From Asterella californica (Eukaryota; Streptophyta; Marchantiopsida; Marchantiales; Aytoniaceae): a DNA stretch of 64,000 nt. A program made the position numbers and the translations under genes. This document shows positions 31,465 to 43,400 of the stretch, in pieces. The DNA is taken from contig JAYKYS010000008.1 in assembly GCA_036924285.1 (NCBI GenBank), forward strand, positions 13,935,001-13,999,000, read 5' to 3'. The notes under the pieces were generated by a model that did no database searches, was not told the origin of the DNA, and saw only the letters and a list, made by a program, of their open reading frames with translations. Numbering within the stretch: the first letter of the stretch is position 1; each line of letters opens with the position of its first letter.

Positions 31465-33108
31465 GTGGAGCTTGCACGTTTTGATATCGAATGGCGGTAT
31501 CAAAAGGGGAAGGAAAATATTCCAGCGGATGTGTTAAGCAGACGTGTCCAGGCGTTAACAACCCAAGACACAAGTGAAGAGCTTTTGGATCGAATCAGAC
31601 AAGCATTGCCAGATGATCCTCAAGCTCAACGTTGGACCAGCCAACAAGGGAGAGATCCATTGGTACGTCATCTCTCATTTCGCAATGGCCTTTGGTTTTA
31701 CAAGCAAACCAAGGTCTACGTTCCAGCTGGATCTCTAAGGACACTCGTCATGCAAGAATGTCATGATTGTGAACTGGCTGGACATGGAGGACAAAATAGA
31801 ACATTACAACGAGTTAAAGAGCAGTTCTATTGGCCGTCCATGTTGGAGGATGTAATCAAGTACGTGCAGACTTGCTTGACATGTCAGCAACAACGAACTG
31901 AGCGGAGGAAACCTGCAGGGTTGCTGAGGCCATTGCCAATACCTGATGGGCCTTGGGAGAGCATAAGTATGGACTTATGCACAGGTTTACCCGAATCAGG
32001 AGGTTTTGATGCTCTGTTAGTTGTTATAGATCGTTTCAGTAAGCAAGCTCACCTCATCCCTTGTAGGGAAGCAGTGACGTCAAGAGGTGCCGCTGAACTG
32101 TTTATACGATATGTTTTTAAGTATCATGGGATGCCTAAAGACATTGTTTCAGATCTGGATAGGAGGTTTGTAGCTGATTTTTGGAAGGGTTTGTTTCGAA
32201 GGCTCGGAACTACCCTCAAGTTCAGTTCCTCTTATCATCCTGAAACTGATGGTCAAACGGAAAGGACGATCCAGATAGTAGAACAAGGGTTGAGAAACTA
32301 TATCATGCGAGATCAGAGTGATTGGAGCGAGCACTTGGACTTGGTGGAGTTTACATATAACAACACCAAGCACTCGAGTACAGGATTTAAACCATTTGAA
32401 GTGGTTTATTGGGGCTCTCATGCACCTTGGACTCCTATAGCTCTGGCTACCAAGGGGCATGAAAATACAGGAAGGTCGAATCAGGATCCTCCAGATCTAG
32501 AGACTTTCATACGTGTTCAGGGTACTGTGTTTCAAGAAGCCAAGAAACAAATGGAGAAGGCACAACAACGGTATGCTAAGTATGCAAACCGTGGTAGGCA
32601 AGATTTACAATTCGAAGAAGGACAGAGAGTCTGGTTGAGAACCAAGAACTTCAGAATCCCAGCAGGGGTGGATTTAGCCAAGAAGCTTCTTCCAAAGTGG
32701 GCAGGACCGTTCCTGATCGAGAAAAAGTTAGGTCCTGTGACCTATAAGTTACGTTTTCCAGCTAGTATGAAGCACTATCACCCCATCATTCATGTTTCTA
32801 ACTTAAAGATGTTTCGTGAGGAACTAGAGTCGTTGCCAGGAAGATATCAGAAATGGCATCCAGTGTTAGAAGCATTACCAAGAGCTGATGATCTTGAGTT
32901 GATTGAGATAGTAGATCATCGAGCATCACCGAATCTAGATGGAGCTGGAGAACCCGTTACTCAATACCTATGTCGTTGGACAGGTAGAGTTCCGGGATTG
33001 GTAAGTGAAGCTTGGGAGTACCTAGATGCTCTAGCGTTGTACAAGTTTCAAGAACCACTGCGAAGATATTTTGTGAGACGACAATCTGCAGTGGTTTCTT
33101 CTAGCTAA
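31465..33108 (+). CDS. Integrase with C-terminal chromodomain-like region (pol end)
   Basis: 547 codons in the same frame as the RT ORF, separated only by one TGA. It starts LARFDIEWRYQKGKENIPAD (end of RNase H). The integrase HHCC domain has ECHDCELAGHGG and CLTCQQQR. The DDE core has SISMDLCTGLP, IVSDLDRRF (Leu where SDRD is usual) and HPETDGQTERT. A GPY/F-type module follows (KWAGPFLIEKKLGPVTYKL), then HPIIHVSNLKMF. The last 60 residues (QYLCRWTGR, EAWEYLDAL) resemble a divergent chromodomain. Without readthrough of the TGA it would not be made as part of Gag-Pol. Confidence 0.92.
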   Translation: MELARFDIEWRYQKGKENIPADVLSRRVQALTTQDTSEELLDRIRQALPDDPQAQRWTSQQGRDPLVRHLSFRNGLWFYKQTKVYVPAGSLRTLVMQECHDCELAGHGGQNRTLQRVKEQFYWPSMLEDVIKYVQTCLTCQQQRTERRKPAGLLRPLPIPDGPWESISMDLCTGLPESGGFDALLVVIDRFSKQAHLIPCREAVTSRGAAELFIRYVFKYHGMPKDIVSDLDRRFVADFWKGLFRRLGTTLKFSSSYHPETDGQTERTIQIVEQGLRNYIMRDQSDWSEHLDLVEFTYNNTKHSSTGFKPFEVVYWGSHAPWTPIALATKGHENTGRSNQDPPDLETFIRVQGTVFQEAKKQMEKAQQRYAKYANRGRQDLQFEEGQRVWLRTKNFRIPAGVDLAKKLLPKWAGPFLIEKKLGPVTYKLRFPASMKHYHPIIHVSNLKMFREELESLPGRYQKWHPVLEALPRADDLELIEIVDHRASPNLDGAGEPVTQYLCRWTGRVPGLVSEAWEYLDALALYKFQEPLRRYFVRRQSAVVSSS

Positions 33109-33503
33109 GCGGTGGATTGAATCGAGTCAGAAGAGTCATGCGAAGGGCCCTTCAAGGACACTGGAACCGAGTAGATCTGGCCAATCTGCTCGTCTAAAGG
33201 TGGAGTTGTGGTCTGCTGACTTCTTATGACTGTCGGATGTCAATCAGGTTTAGGCTGACGCTACTATGGTGTATCATAGTAAGGAGGTGGATAAAAAGAA
33301 ACTGACGAGTTCACCACCTGGAAGCTAGGGTTCTGTCTCACCCGAAAGCTTCAATGAATGCTCAGTAATGGAGCATAGCTCTGAGAAAGAGCTTACCCTG
33401 GATGGGGTACTGTTCCTCTGGATTTGAGGAAGTGTTGTTTCTAATGTGGTATTGTAGATACCGCAGTTCAGTGGAAGAACTGCGTTTTGCTGGTTGGGGC
33501 GAT
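33109..33503 (+). other. 3' internal non-coding region of the young element
   Basis: Contains a hairpin with CGCAGTTC and GAACTGCG arms (33462-33484) just upstream of a short purine-rich stretch (GTTGGGGCGA, 33494-33502) that is the likely but weak polypurine tract before the 3' LTR. Confidence 0.55.
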
Positions 33504-34473
33504 TGTAACACCTTTTGCTTTTTCCCCAAACCAGATGGCATTCGGGCAGTGATTAATCCAAACGTGGCAGCTGCATGGTCAAAAAGCAGGCTCAAGAGAC
33601 TAGATAAAAGAGTGTCGCGAGCCCTAAAGGAGGCATTCTCAGTTTTTCAGTTTTGGAGAGAGCACTCTTGGTAGTGAGGGAGGAGACAGTATTTTCAGTG
33701 TAGTGTACATTACCTTTGAGGTCAGAAGTCAGGAGGTAGAACTGATGCACATTAAGCTCCTTGGAGAGCAGATTTGAAGAGGGACCTTGGAGAGCAGATT
33801 TGAAGAGGGACCTTGAGAGCAGACTTGGGGTGTTGATTAGGGCGCTGACTTGGGGTCTGATCTGTTGAGTAACAGAAATCAGGGCGTTCAGAGTGAAATT
33901 AGGTTCTCTGCTGAAGTCTTAGTTCTGGAGTTGCTGAGTAGTGAAGGATTGCCGGTCCAAGAGCGCTGCGTGACCTTGTCAGCAAGTAATGCCATGTAAT
34001 GTATATGAGCCCGTGACTTTCTCCATTCTGATAAGTAGGCTTGAGTTGTGTGCCAGAACTGAGTTGGGCGCATCTGGTGTCGTGTTGACTTCATTTCGGT
34101 GTAATTGCTTTGCCTTCCTACTTCCTAGCATCTACTAGGTCTCCTAGTCTTGGCGGTTGCTCTTTGTGGGTCCTGGCGTTCCGACTTGATCACCAGTAGC
34201 GGAAGCGCTGCCCAAATTTTATGCAACCCAGGTCTAGAATAGTTCCACCTGTATTTAGCAACCTAAGATTGACCAGAGACCTACAAAAGACTAGTTGGTT
34301 ATTCAAAACCCGTTCAACAGTTATCAAATCCTCGGTGCTCATTAGTGGATAGTTTAACGAACTGGATCTGGAGACACAAATAAAGTATACAGGTCTCTAG
34401 GGAGGTTCACGTTCGGCAGTTCATTGGTTAGAGATTAAGGAATCTGTTCCGAGATCTACGGTAGAACGTTACA
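33504..34473 (+). repeat. 3' LTR (970 bp) of the young Ty3/gypsy element
   Basis: Same length as the 5' LTR. The five differences seen are C/T or A/G changes, including TTCCCC versus TTCCTC near the start and CTACGG versus CTGCGG near the end. Followed by GAAT at 34474-34477. Confidence 0.97.
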
Positions 34474-34477
34474 GAAT
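34474..34477. repeat. Target-site duplication, right copy (GAAT)
   Basis: Matches 27304-27307. Confidence 0.8.
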
Positions 34478-36828
34478 GTTATCTCATATATGTATATATT
34501 TTACTTATACCATACAGGACTGTATATTTTCTGTAGATCGTTATTTACCTAGAAATTTGCTGAGGCTGTATATTCACTTCATGTACACTTCAAAGTGTAT
34601 ATGAGATGTTATTTATGAGCTAATCTTCCTGTTACGAAGGGTTAGTTCCAAATAATGTTTCAAATATAGACTTCATCTGTAAAAAAAGAATGATACTTAT
34701 AGTCGGTTAATTCCAGATACAGTGACTTCACTTATGAGTTCTCTTGTTTTAGAGAGGTCATGTGTTTCATGACCCTAAGACATGTTTAAATTAAACTTTT
34801 CAAATATAGTTATTTCATTTTAAATATTTAAATTTAGATATTTAAATTTAGATAATAATTTATCTTTTAACCAGATCTTGATATTTTTCTTTCTCCTATA
34901 CTTTCGCCTTGAAGAATTTCCACTGCACCCCTGTAAGACTTGTATTTCAATTTACATTACACCTCTTTTCTTCACTGTACAAGGTCGTGGAGCCTTCCGC
35001 GTGTGGTATTTTAAGATTTTTGTCTTTTTCCTCTTATTTTTACAAGGCCGTGAGGCAGGATATTTGCTTAATCACACTTCCCTAGCGATTTAAGTTGGTT
35101 GCGTTTTATCACATCCCTCCTAGCGAGACATTGTTTAATCATAGCATTATTGATTATTGGTTATTGGTGGTAAAACCAATCACTTTACCATGTTAGTGAC
35201 ATATCTACCTGTAAATATCAGCTTTATAGCATATCATCGTAAGTGTAATGTTGAAACGATTTGGATATTCTATTTGAATACAAACGACTTGAATACTTTG
35301 GTTTTGAGGATAATAGTAAGATGTAATGTAGTGTTATCTTTATTTGCACTACACTGTTGGGTGGATCCCTCTTTGCCTACAAGTGTGTACGAAGGATCGG
35401 TAATAAAGCCTATGCCGACACTAACCAACACCCTTGATAAAACTAAAATACAGTATATTAACTTTTAAATTTAAATTAAATTATAATATAATATTTTGAA
35501 AAACAATATTATTATTATTATTTTATAAATAAAATATTATTATATCTCTTTACTCACACCTGTTATTAATAACAATATTATTCCGCATGCCAATGCACTA
35601 TAGATCACAGATGACTTCACTCAATAACGTATCACTGAAAATATCCACGTCTTACATACCATCGCTAGGTCAAGCATGAATTAGAAAATTATGAACGGAA
35701 GGTAACTGAGCTATTACGAAAATAGTGCTTTAAGCGAAATTCCCAAGATATGATTTTGGTTCAAATACTAAATAGAAAGAACCCGAAAATATTATAAACA
35801 ATGATTTACAAAGGTGTGATGCGAATGAGCCCTTAGCAATATAGGTTAATATATCTTAACATAAAAGGTTTGGATGTTCAGGTACATATATATTAACCTT
35901 TTTCCTCTTTATCAATTTCAAAATAAGTAACATGGAAAATAGCTATCCAGGTATCTATAACAGGCAGGTCTATTCTACCGTACAAAAACCTATATATATT
36001 TTGGAAATAATGTTAGCATGTAGTTCCCCTATGCAATAATAACATTGCCTCATCGAAGTGAAGTGACTCTTGGAACAGTGAAGAGGTGAAGTGTGGGTTA
36101 ACTTCTTTCAGGCTTCTTATTGCTAGAGTAACAAATACACTAAAGAGGAATAACTAAGTAAGGATATATTAATCTTTTAATTAATAATAATATGCATGCA
36201 ACATGAACTTCTGGGGAGCTTTTCCTCTCTTGCTGTAATCTTAGGTATATTAAATTGATAAAAATTTAGAGTTATCTATAATAGTAAATAGTATCTAGAT
36301 ATAGAGATGCAGGATTTGGAGACTCCAGTATAACCCAAAGGGGAAGTATAGACTCATGCACTTCAAAGACTACAACTGTGACTATTTGTTGTCAAAAAAG
36401 TATATATTTAATTTACAATTAATTTATTATCTACTATTTCTAAAAAGGAAATTGGATAATAAACTACAACGTTGTATATTTATCTCCTCCATCTGGAAAC
36501 GGAGGAAGTGAATTAGAACACGATTAAGGGATCTATTTCTCAACCTTGGACACCATATTAGTATTGTCCCACGAGCTACAGTAGCGTGACTGTAACCTGC
36601 AGCTGCTTTGTACTGGAACCTCCAGTTAGGTCCACCGTCTACAGTGAGCAAGTAAAACCGGTGAATCTGATACCTCGTTTACAAACATCTCAGAGGAGTG
36701 ACCGGTGAGTGACGGTTGAAGCCAAATTTGTTCTTGTTCAGGGAGAATGTTCTACCTTTTTCTTTCTTTCTGGCGCTAGTAGAGATGACGCAGTTCTCCA
36801 CCATCTTATGATCGGTGGGACGTTGCAT
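34478..36828. other. AT-rich spacer with remnants
   Basis: No gene. 34573-34650 is a degraded relative of the hairpin region at 52820-52910 (CTTCATGTACACTTC, then a CTTCC...GGTTAG arm pair). 35062-35190 is a diverged Mutator-like MITE arm. 35461-35600 is an AAT/TTA-rich low-complexity tract. Confidence 0.45.
35062..35190. mobile_element. Diverged left arm of the Mutator-like MITE family
   Basis: TTTGCTTAATCACAC, a second degenerate motif (GTTTTATCACATCCCTCC) and a third (TTGTTTAATCATA), then GGTAAAACCAATCACTTTA, parallel the order in 18485-18600. No matching right arm was located. Confidence 0.45.
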
Positions 36829-36830
36829 TA

Positions 36831-37193
36831 GGGGTGTCAAAGTTAAAGAATCTCTGAAATATACGGGAGCCGCGGGCGTGAGTTACGGATTCGGTAAAAC
36901 TGTGGCTAGTGTTTCCTGCAGATACCTCAGGGAGGTACCCGCAGGAAAACGTCGCGGGTCTTTTCTTAACGGCTATTCACTGGTATTTTCTGATTCTTTT
37001 TGTAATAGATTTTCTGCTACTCTGAGTACTTATTTTGAGTGTAGAAACGGAAAAATAATCAATGATAAAATCTTAATGTTCAATCTCAGACGCGATCTAG
37101 AATGAGCCGCGGTTACAAACTTATTGATGACAATTTTACCTCCAGTTACCTCTCAGCCGTTGAAGAATATTTCTTCTAAACTTTGAAACCCCC
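36831..37193. mobile_element. MITE, CAAAGTT-TIR family, copy 2
   Basis: GGGGTGTCAAAGTTAAAG at the left and CTTTGAAACCCCC at the right, flanked on both sides by TA, the target of Tc1/mariner-type transposition. It aligns internally with 63530-63880 (CAGTCCT/ACGGC, TTCAGT, CTCTCAGCCG regions). A short ORF inside (36815-37105) is not considered genuine. Confidence 0.75.
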
Positions 37194-37344
37194 TATTACA
37201 CTTAGAGAAAGCCACATGCTGATTAGCGAAAAAGATGTACCTTTTTGCCCCTTTCTTATCTTTCTGGTAGGCGAGTACTATGGACTATATGACGTCTACT
37301 TTCTTCCAGATTAATGAAGTGGAGTCTCGTTATGAAGCTCATTA

Positions 37345-37633
37345 GAGAGTGTCAAAGTTGCAATACTTTTGAAAGATTTTTGAACCGCGATGACAGCATG
37401 ATCATGATCAAAATTTTGAGAATTACTTTTTCAGGTAGCCTTGAAAGAAACTACGACTGTTTTTATTTTTATTTTTGCCATGAATACATTTCTTTGGTGA
37501 TTGTATTAATAAAAGAGTTATGGTTGAAATAAAGAAATTCAACACGAAGTTAACCATTAGTTAAACATGGTTTCTTTACGACTGATTTTTCATTCCAGCA
37601 CGAGAGAATATTTCGTGTTAACTTTGACACCCC
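37345..37633. mobile_element. MITE, CAAAGTT-TIR family, copy 3
   Basis: GAGAGTGTCAAAGTTG at the left and TTAACTTTGACACCCC at the right, with TA on both sides. It lies only 150 bp from copy 2. No coding capacity. Confidence 0.75.
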
Positions 37634-38399
37634 TATTCAGATTCTAGTTCGTTGTTGGCTAGAGTACATTTTGAAAAGCCAAAAAACTACACAACTTCAA
37701 AAAGAGCCGATGCAGAGAGAAGGTATATAAACCAGCGTAATTTCAAAAGAAGAAAAAGCAAAACCATTTAATACATCACCAATACAGACGGGAACCATAG
37801 GGGAGATATTGTCATCATGCTGGAGGAAAGTGCCATAACGGACATATCATAACACTCTTCTGTCATGGATTTAAATGGAGATGATGAAGTCAGCACCTTG
37901 ACCACCATCCAGTCAAAGGCTTCAAAAATCTCCTCCTTGATTTCACTAATTCAACCACAACACCGTTATACATATATGATGAAGGAGTCGTATTTATTTT
38001 GCCCATCTCTCAGCAGGATCTCCTTCTTATCTTCCCTTTGAAGTTTGAAGCGTGTGTAGGAAGTTTCAAACCGTTCTGATGAGTGCTGGCTACTACTTTA
38101 TGAAAGCACTCGAAACGTGTTGTCGTCATATATCGATGCTTAATGAAGGAACTTAGACTCATGCCTGCAGGCAGAAACATCCTTCTGAAACAGAAGATGG
38201 CAAGTAGATAAGAAATGATATCACTGAGTATGAATGATGGATCATCCATATGTACATTAATATCTGGACTTTGAGTACTGAAGGCATCGGACTATATCCT
38301 CGTGTTAGCAAAAAATAGAACCACACCAGAAAGAAAAGTTGTGTGGATGAAGGTATCTTCGTCTGCAAGTGAACAACAAACCTCGGATTTGATTACTGG

Positions 38400-38744
38400 T
38401 AGATAGAAAAGAAATCTACTTAGTCAGCCCCTTCAAGCGATTTCATGACTCTTTCAACCCTAACAATTCAGAAGTATCTTCGTCAATCTACTGTTAACCT
38501 CCACGTAAGATGTACCGGGAAAATTCTTATGATGTTCTTAATATAAAAGTATTAGAAGAACCTTAGTGCAAAAATCTGCTGTGATATGTTCTTCTACTAG
38601 CCATATTATCGGCTATTGGTCGATACGTCTTACTCTTATTGGTAACAGATCCCGGGGTTGACAAAGAAACTTCTGAATTGTCGAGGTCGATAGAGTTGTG
38701 AAATCGCTAGAGAGGGCTGACTAAGTAGATTTTTGTAGATAGAA
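38400..38744. mobile_element. Mutator-like MITE with 9-bp target duplication, copy A
   Basis: The body, 38409-38735, begins AAGAAATCTACTTAGTCAG and ends with its inverted match. TIRs extend about 80 bp. TAGATAGAA flanks both ends exactly (38400-38408 and 38736-38744). It is about 80 percent identical to copy B. Non-coding. Confidence 0.85.
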
Positions 38745-39227
38745 TCATTACGAATATCAGATGATTCAAACTGCATTTAAGAGTGTATACTGATATGTAT
38801 CCGAGGACTAGAAAAGAGATTTCTTCTACACGTGGAGGATGAAATGATTCAGATGATGGACTTTTGAAAAGAATTATAACTTGATCAGTCTGTTATCTCT
38901 TCGATGGAGGGTGGGAAACGGGGGATTCATTAAGAGGTATTTTTTGATGTTAATATTTTCAAATTAACATACAAAAACAATACACTAGAAAAGGACTCAA
39001 TTTAGAAGATTCTCTCACAAGTATGTAAGCATATATAACTAATAAACAGTGGTGCATATTTATATAGAGACAATTGAACTAAAATATTTTCAAATATGTT
39101 GATAATAGGAAGCACGTGAGTCCTTGGAAACTTAAAATGATGAAAAATGAGAAAGAACCACTTAGAATAATTATTCAGATACATAAGATTAAAATCCAGT
39201 CCTGAGAGTCGCGTTGAAAACACATCT

Positions 39228-39565
39228 AAAGAGATACAGAAATCTACTTAGTCAGCCCCCTCCAGTAACTTCACGACTCTGTCAACTCTAACAAATCAGA
39301 AGTTTCTTTGTCAACCTCCACTTAAGATAGTATCGAGAAAGTTCTTATGATGTTTTTGATACAATAGTGTTAAAAGAATCTTAGTGCAAAAATTTGTTGT
39401 GATATGTTTTTCTATTAACCATGTTACCGGCTACTGGTTGATACATCTTACTCTTACTGGTAATGTCAGGTCCGGGGGTTGACAAAGAAACTTTTGAACT
39501 GTAGAGGTTGACAGAGTCGTGAAGTTGCTGGAGGGGGCTGACTAAGTAGATTTCTGAAAGAGGTA
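39228..39565. mobile_element. Mutator-like MITE with 9-bp target duplication, copy B
   Basis: The body, 39237-39556, begins CAGAAATCTACTTAGTCAG and ends with the inverted sequence. TIRs of about 80 bp are nearly perfect over the first 50. Flanks AAAGAGATA and AAAGAGGTA differ at one base. Related to copy A but not a tandem duplication of it, since the targets differ. Confidence 0.87.
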
Positions 39566-39589
39566 ACAAATATCCAGGGAAAGCTGTAC

Positions 39590-39880
39590 ATGCAGCGGAT
39601 TGCCTTGTCTCTCTCATGGGACGTTTACAACTCCCCCTCGGACGTAATTGTGTATCATCGATCGTCGCGCGACGTGGAAGTGTCCACAACCGGGAACCAG
39701 GAAAGGACAGGTGCCCTGCGTATTCGACTCTCGGACCCAGAGAATCTCGAGTCTCGACTTTCAGACTTTCAGAAAACCTGGCAGCGCCAAGGAGCACAAT
39801 GTTGCTCGTGGCCGGTTATCCCCGACCGGCACAGCTGGCGCAGAGAGCGACAAGGCGAAATCACAGGGCGCCCGTCCTAA
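39590..39880 (+). CDS. Candidate small ORF or exon, product unknown
   Basis: 96 codons in a GC-richer patch directly right of Mutator-like MITE copy B. The product begins MQRIALSLSWDVYNSPSD and contains RLSDPENLESRLSDFQKTW, a mixed-charge helical-looking stretch. Two other plus frames and part of the minus strand are also open here, which GC-rich sequence allows by chance, so coding status is doubtful. Confidence 0.22.
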   Translation: MQRIALSLSWDVYNSPSDVIVYHRSSRDVEVSTTGNQERTGALRIRLSDPENLESRLSDFQKTWQRQGAQCCSWPVIPDRHSWRRERQGEITGRPS

Positions 39881-40167
39881 GCACTCCTTACTCCCTCGGT
39901 CTCCCTCCTCTTCACTAGAGTAGTTGTAGTACCGTCATTGGTGCTCTTATTGTGGTGTTTAGGGCTTCAAGATTGTCCTTTCTAATCTGACACCATGTTG
40001 TGTCTCCCTGCTTTCGACCTATTATGCTATAAGTGACAACTAATTTGTCCCTTCCAGCTTAATAGTTACAATATGGTCTTGTCTTAACTTAGCCAGACAT
40101 GGTCCAATGTTGTGTCATCAAGACAACTTGTCTGTTCTTGTAGCTTTTTTTCTATACAGTACAGTGT

Positions 40168-40461
40168 ACATTAAGGGTTTCAAACATAGTTTTCCGTGAT
40201 ACACAGAAGGAATCTTCGGCAAAGTCCGTCCTGATTGTTCACGGACGTAAAACGGACCGTTGACAAACATGATTAGACGAGTTTGTGAGATATGTTTATA
40301 GAATTTTAGGGTTTAAATTAGTATAATTATTGTAAATACGGACTAAGCGCTTCAATCCGTGATAAAACAACGAGTACTTTTGATAAGTGCCCATCGTACT
40401 AGACTATGGAGTTTATCTCGAGTCAAACTGTGACTAGCCACGCGCCTATGTTCGACCCCAT
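40168..40461. mobile_element. MITE, GGTTTCAAACAT-TIR family, copy 2
   Basis: GGGTTTCAAACATAG at the left and CTATGTTCGACCCC at the right, with TTA beside each end. It is collinear with 15017-15317 through GGACTAAGCG, CAATCCGTGAT and TGCCCATCG. Non-coding. Confidence 0.7.
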
Positions 40462-43400
40462 TATTGACACGTCTGTTCCGGCCATGATACTCGTTCGTTT
40501 ACCGGCTACCGTGTACTGAGAGCATCTCCACCGGACCGCGCGGTGTTCACATGCAACGTAGAAGTAGCGGAATCGATAATATACTTCTCTAACTAGAACT
40601 CAGTAATAATGTCAACAGACAGTGCCGCAAAGAATGTAGTTAAAAAAAGAATATTAAATAAATTTATATACTTTTTAACTAATTGGATAGCGATGTATAA
40701 ATTTATCAATGTTTTTATTAGCCCAATTTGAAAGCCGGCCGTATCGGGCGCTTGTTCCCGTCTGGAGATAGACCGGAGGTCAATTCTTCTCTCGGGTAGG
40801 GTTGTCTCAAAGAAGGGGTCTCAAACTCACCCTATATAGGGCTTCAAGTTTCATCCCCTAGTAGGTTTGGACATACCTAACACTATAAAGGACATGCAAT
40901 TTCATTGTTTAATACGTAATTTCTTTATTTATTGTATAAGATAAATTTCACTAAAATTGTATCTATACAATACAAGAAACTTTCTGAAGGAGAGAAAACG
41001 CGACGCAATGAATAGCCAACGGATGGAAAGACCCCATCGTAAACTTTCTGAAGTAACGGCCAAAGATGTAAAACCATTTTTCTTCTACGATTTTATTCGC
41101 AGTAAAATGGTTAAAGGGTAAGTTTGAGTTAGTGGCCTGACTAGAGGTCTAAAAACTACCCCGAGGGGGAGAGGAAAATCCTTTTGTAAAATTTATAAAA
41201 TTTATTTTGCAGAAACTTGTAAAACTTACGCAAAGGACTACTAAACAAATTGCACTTTCTAATGCTGGTAAGCCTAAATCTAAAAACCTCTTTCTTATTG
41301 TTACATTTTTTCTCCCTTAAAACATAATCATATCTTGTCTTCTGTTACCTTCTCTTGTACAACTTAGTCTATTCTTTCTAGTGTAGAGCTTAGTATTGAT
41401 CAGCGACTTGATATAACCCAATGTACAATGAAATCTCTCTATAGTCACTATCACGCTGTTAATATTTATTGATATTGATATTCACATATTTGATTCATAA
41501 AGAACTAAAAATATGACTCTTAAGTAGGATTAAGAGGAGCAAGGCTATAATCTGTAAGTAATAAGCTAGTAAACGTAAATCAACTTTTGTAATTCTCATT
41601 ATCTTTTATCTTGTGGCAATAAAAACTATCAAGATAATCATCTATCCAAGTTAGGAAAAAATAATAAAAATAAATTGTAAGATTCCAATGAAGGAATAAA
41701 TAAAAACCGTCAAGATAATCACTTTGTCCAACATAGAAAAGTAACGAAAACGAATTTGTAAGATTCCACTGAAGACAGACAAAATGATAAAGCACAAAAA
41801 CACTTCTTACTCTTTGTAGTCACATTTTTCTCCCACACGAGTTATGAAGCGAATATATGAATATAGACCCAAAAAATCAATAACTGTTGTGCATCTATGC
41901 TTATATGTCTTTCGTCACAACCACATATACTTAAAAATGATAATAGCAAATAACAAAGTTCTACTCTTGAAGTTGACAACAAAGTCGTTTCACTTTAAAC
42001 GTTCTTGCTATTGCAATTGACATGAGGCAAAGGTTTAATCGTGTTCATCTTCTTCCTTGTTGCCATTTCTAGTGTGCGTCTTATCGAAACTATTTTCATC
42101 GTTCTTCTTGTCGCTATTTGCAGTGTGGGTCCGATCAATACTCTTTTCTTTCTTTTCTCGTTGCATCTTCCATTCTTATGTCACATGGTGTTTTCTTTTC
42201 TGGAGGTGACCGAAAGAATGATCTCTAGTGGTTTCCATTTTACGGCTTTGCACTTAAATTTAAGCCCGTTTCTCTTGTCGCAACTTGATGGATACACCAT
42301 TTGTATGTCAAACTCAAGCTTTTCAACTAAGAAGCTATAGAAAGATTACGTGGTTCTTTAGTGAAATATAAGTGGCATTGTAAGTTCCATTGCTTCCTCT
42401 CCCCTTCAGCCCAAGCCCACGTCTTGAAAAGAAACTGCACATCTAGATTTTTCTTGTGATTGAATATGCTGATGTTTATTAATGGATGTTTCTTAATATA
42501 CTATAAAAATGGTCTAATATCAGCATCTCAAGAGTAAACAACAACCAAAAGAATGGACAAATTTAGGAATCCAAGAACTTTCTTGAGAAACACGAATTTC
42601 ACTATTGAAGCGGTCTTATGTACTGTATTCAAAATTAAGTAGTTATAAAAGAAAATGAAAAATATTGATATTAAGCATATGATTCTTTAATTGTTTAAAA
42701 AGAAGAAATATATTCCAAGATTCCAAATAAAAGTTTGATAAATCCGGGGAAATGAGACAAGAAGAAAATGATTCCATTATGCTAGCGATTTTAAGGTCCA
42801 TTCCCGTGCTTCATCTTTCAAGAACTTTTGTAACATCTTAGAGATAAATAGATCTGTGTTCTACCTGCTACCACCAACTGCTGAGCTTCATTTGTCTTTC
42901 TCCGGACGTTCAGCGCAAACGCAAACGGTGAGCTTGTAAGTTGCCGCACAGCGCTAGCTACCAAATCCGGCTGGCTGTTGGAGCCGGATGGACGGAAGGA
43001 AGGATACGTAAGGTATAACAGACTGGCATGGCATGCGGCTCGATCCGAGTGCCTCTCAGACCGCGCGTGTCGGCCAAACATCATTTGCGTTCTGCGGCGG
43101 AAACTGTCTGTTCTGACATGTCGCAGAATGCGAGACGGAGAGTTGCGGCGACTGTGTGAATGTACCTCCACTGTGGTTTGGCACTTGACTGCAATGATAC
43201 TTTGAGACAAAGTTCATATCTCTGACACTGAAAGGGAAGCTATAAGCTGACAATTGTGTCCTTGTAAGGCGAGTACCGTTGTCCTGTTAGGCATATCTTA
43301 CAGTAGCTGCTATAATGTCATCATACTCCGTAATCAAAGTTCCTACTACCTAGTACGTCAAGTCCATCATAGGCGACAAGGCCTTCTTTTGCACTTACCA

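Larger units (their letters stand above)
27308..34473 (+). mobile_element. Young Ty3/gypsy LTR retrotransposon, defective
   Basis: 7166 bp with two 970-bp LTRs, an initiator tRNA-Met primer site, gag, zinc knuckle, protease, RT, RNase H, integrase and a C-terminal chromodomain-like region, all on the plus strand. The LTRs differ at only five positions by eye (about 0.5 percent), all transitions, so insertion is recent. Three lesions are visible: TGA at 28745-28747 in gag, a 1-nt frame change near 29310-29340 before the zinc knuckle, and TGA at 31459-31461 between RNase H and integrase. If these are real rather than assembly errors, this copy cannot make a full Gag-Pol unaided, though its LTRs and RNA signals look usable in trans. 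Confidence 0.96.

Noticed and set aside
42818..43253. Overlapping ORFs in a GC-rich patch
   Set aside because: Both strands and several frames are open. No domain, no splice or promoter context that favours one.
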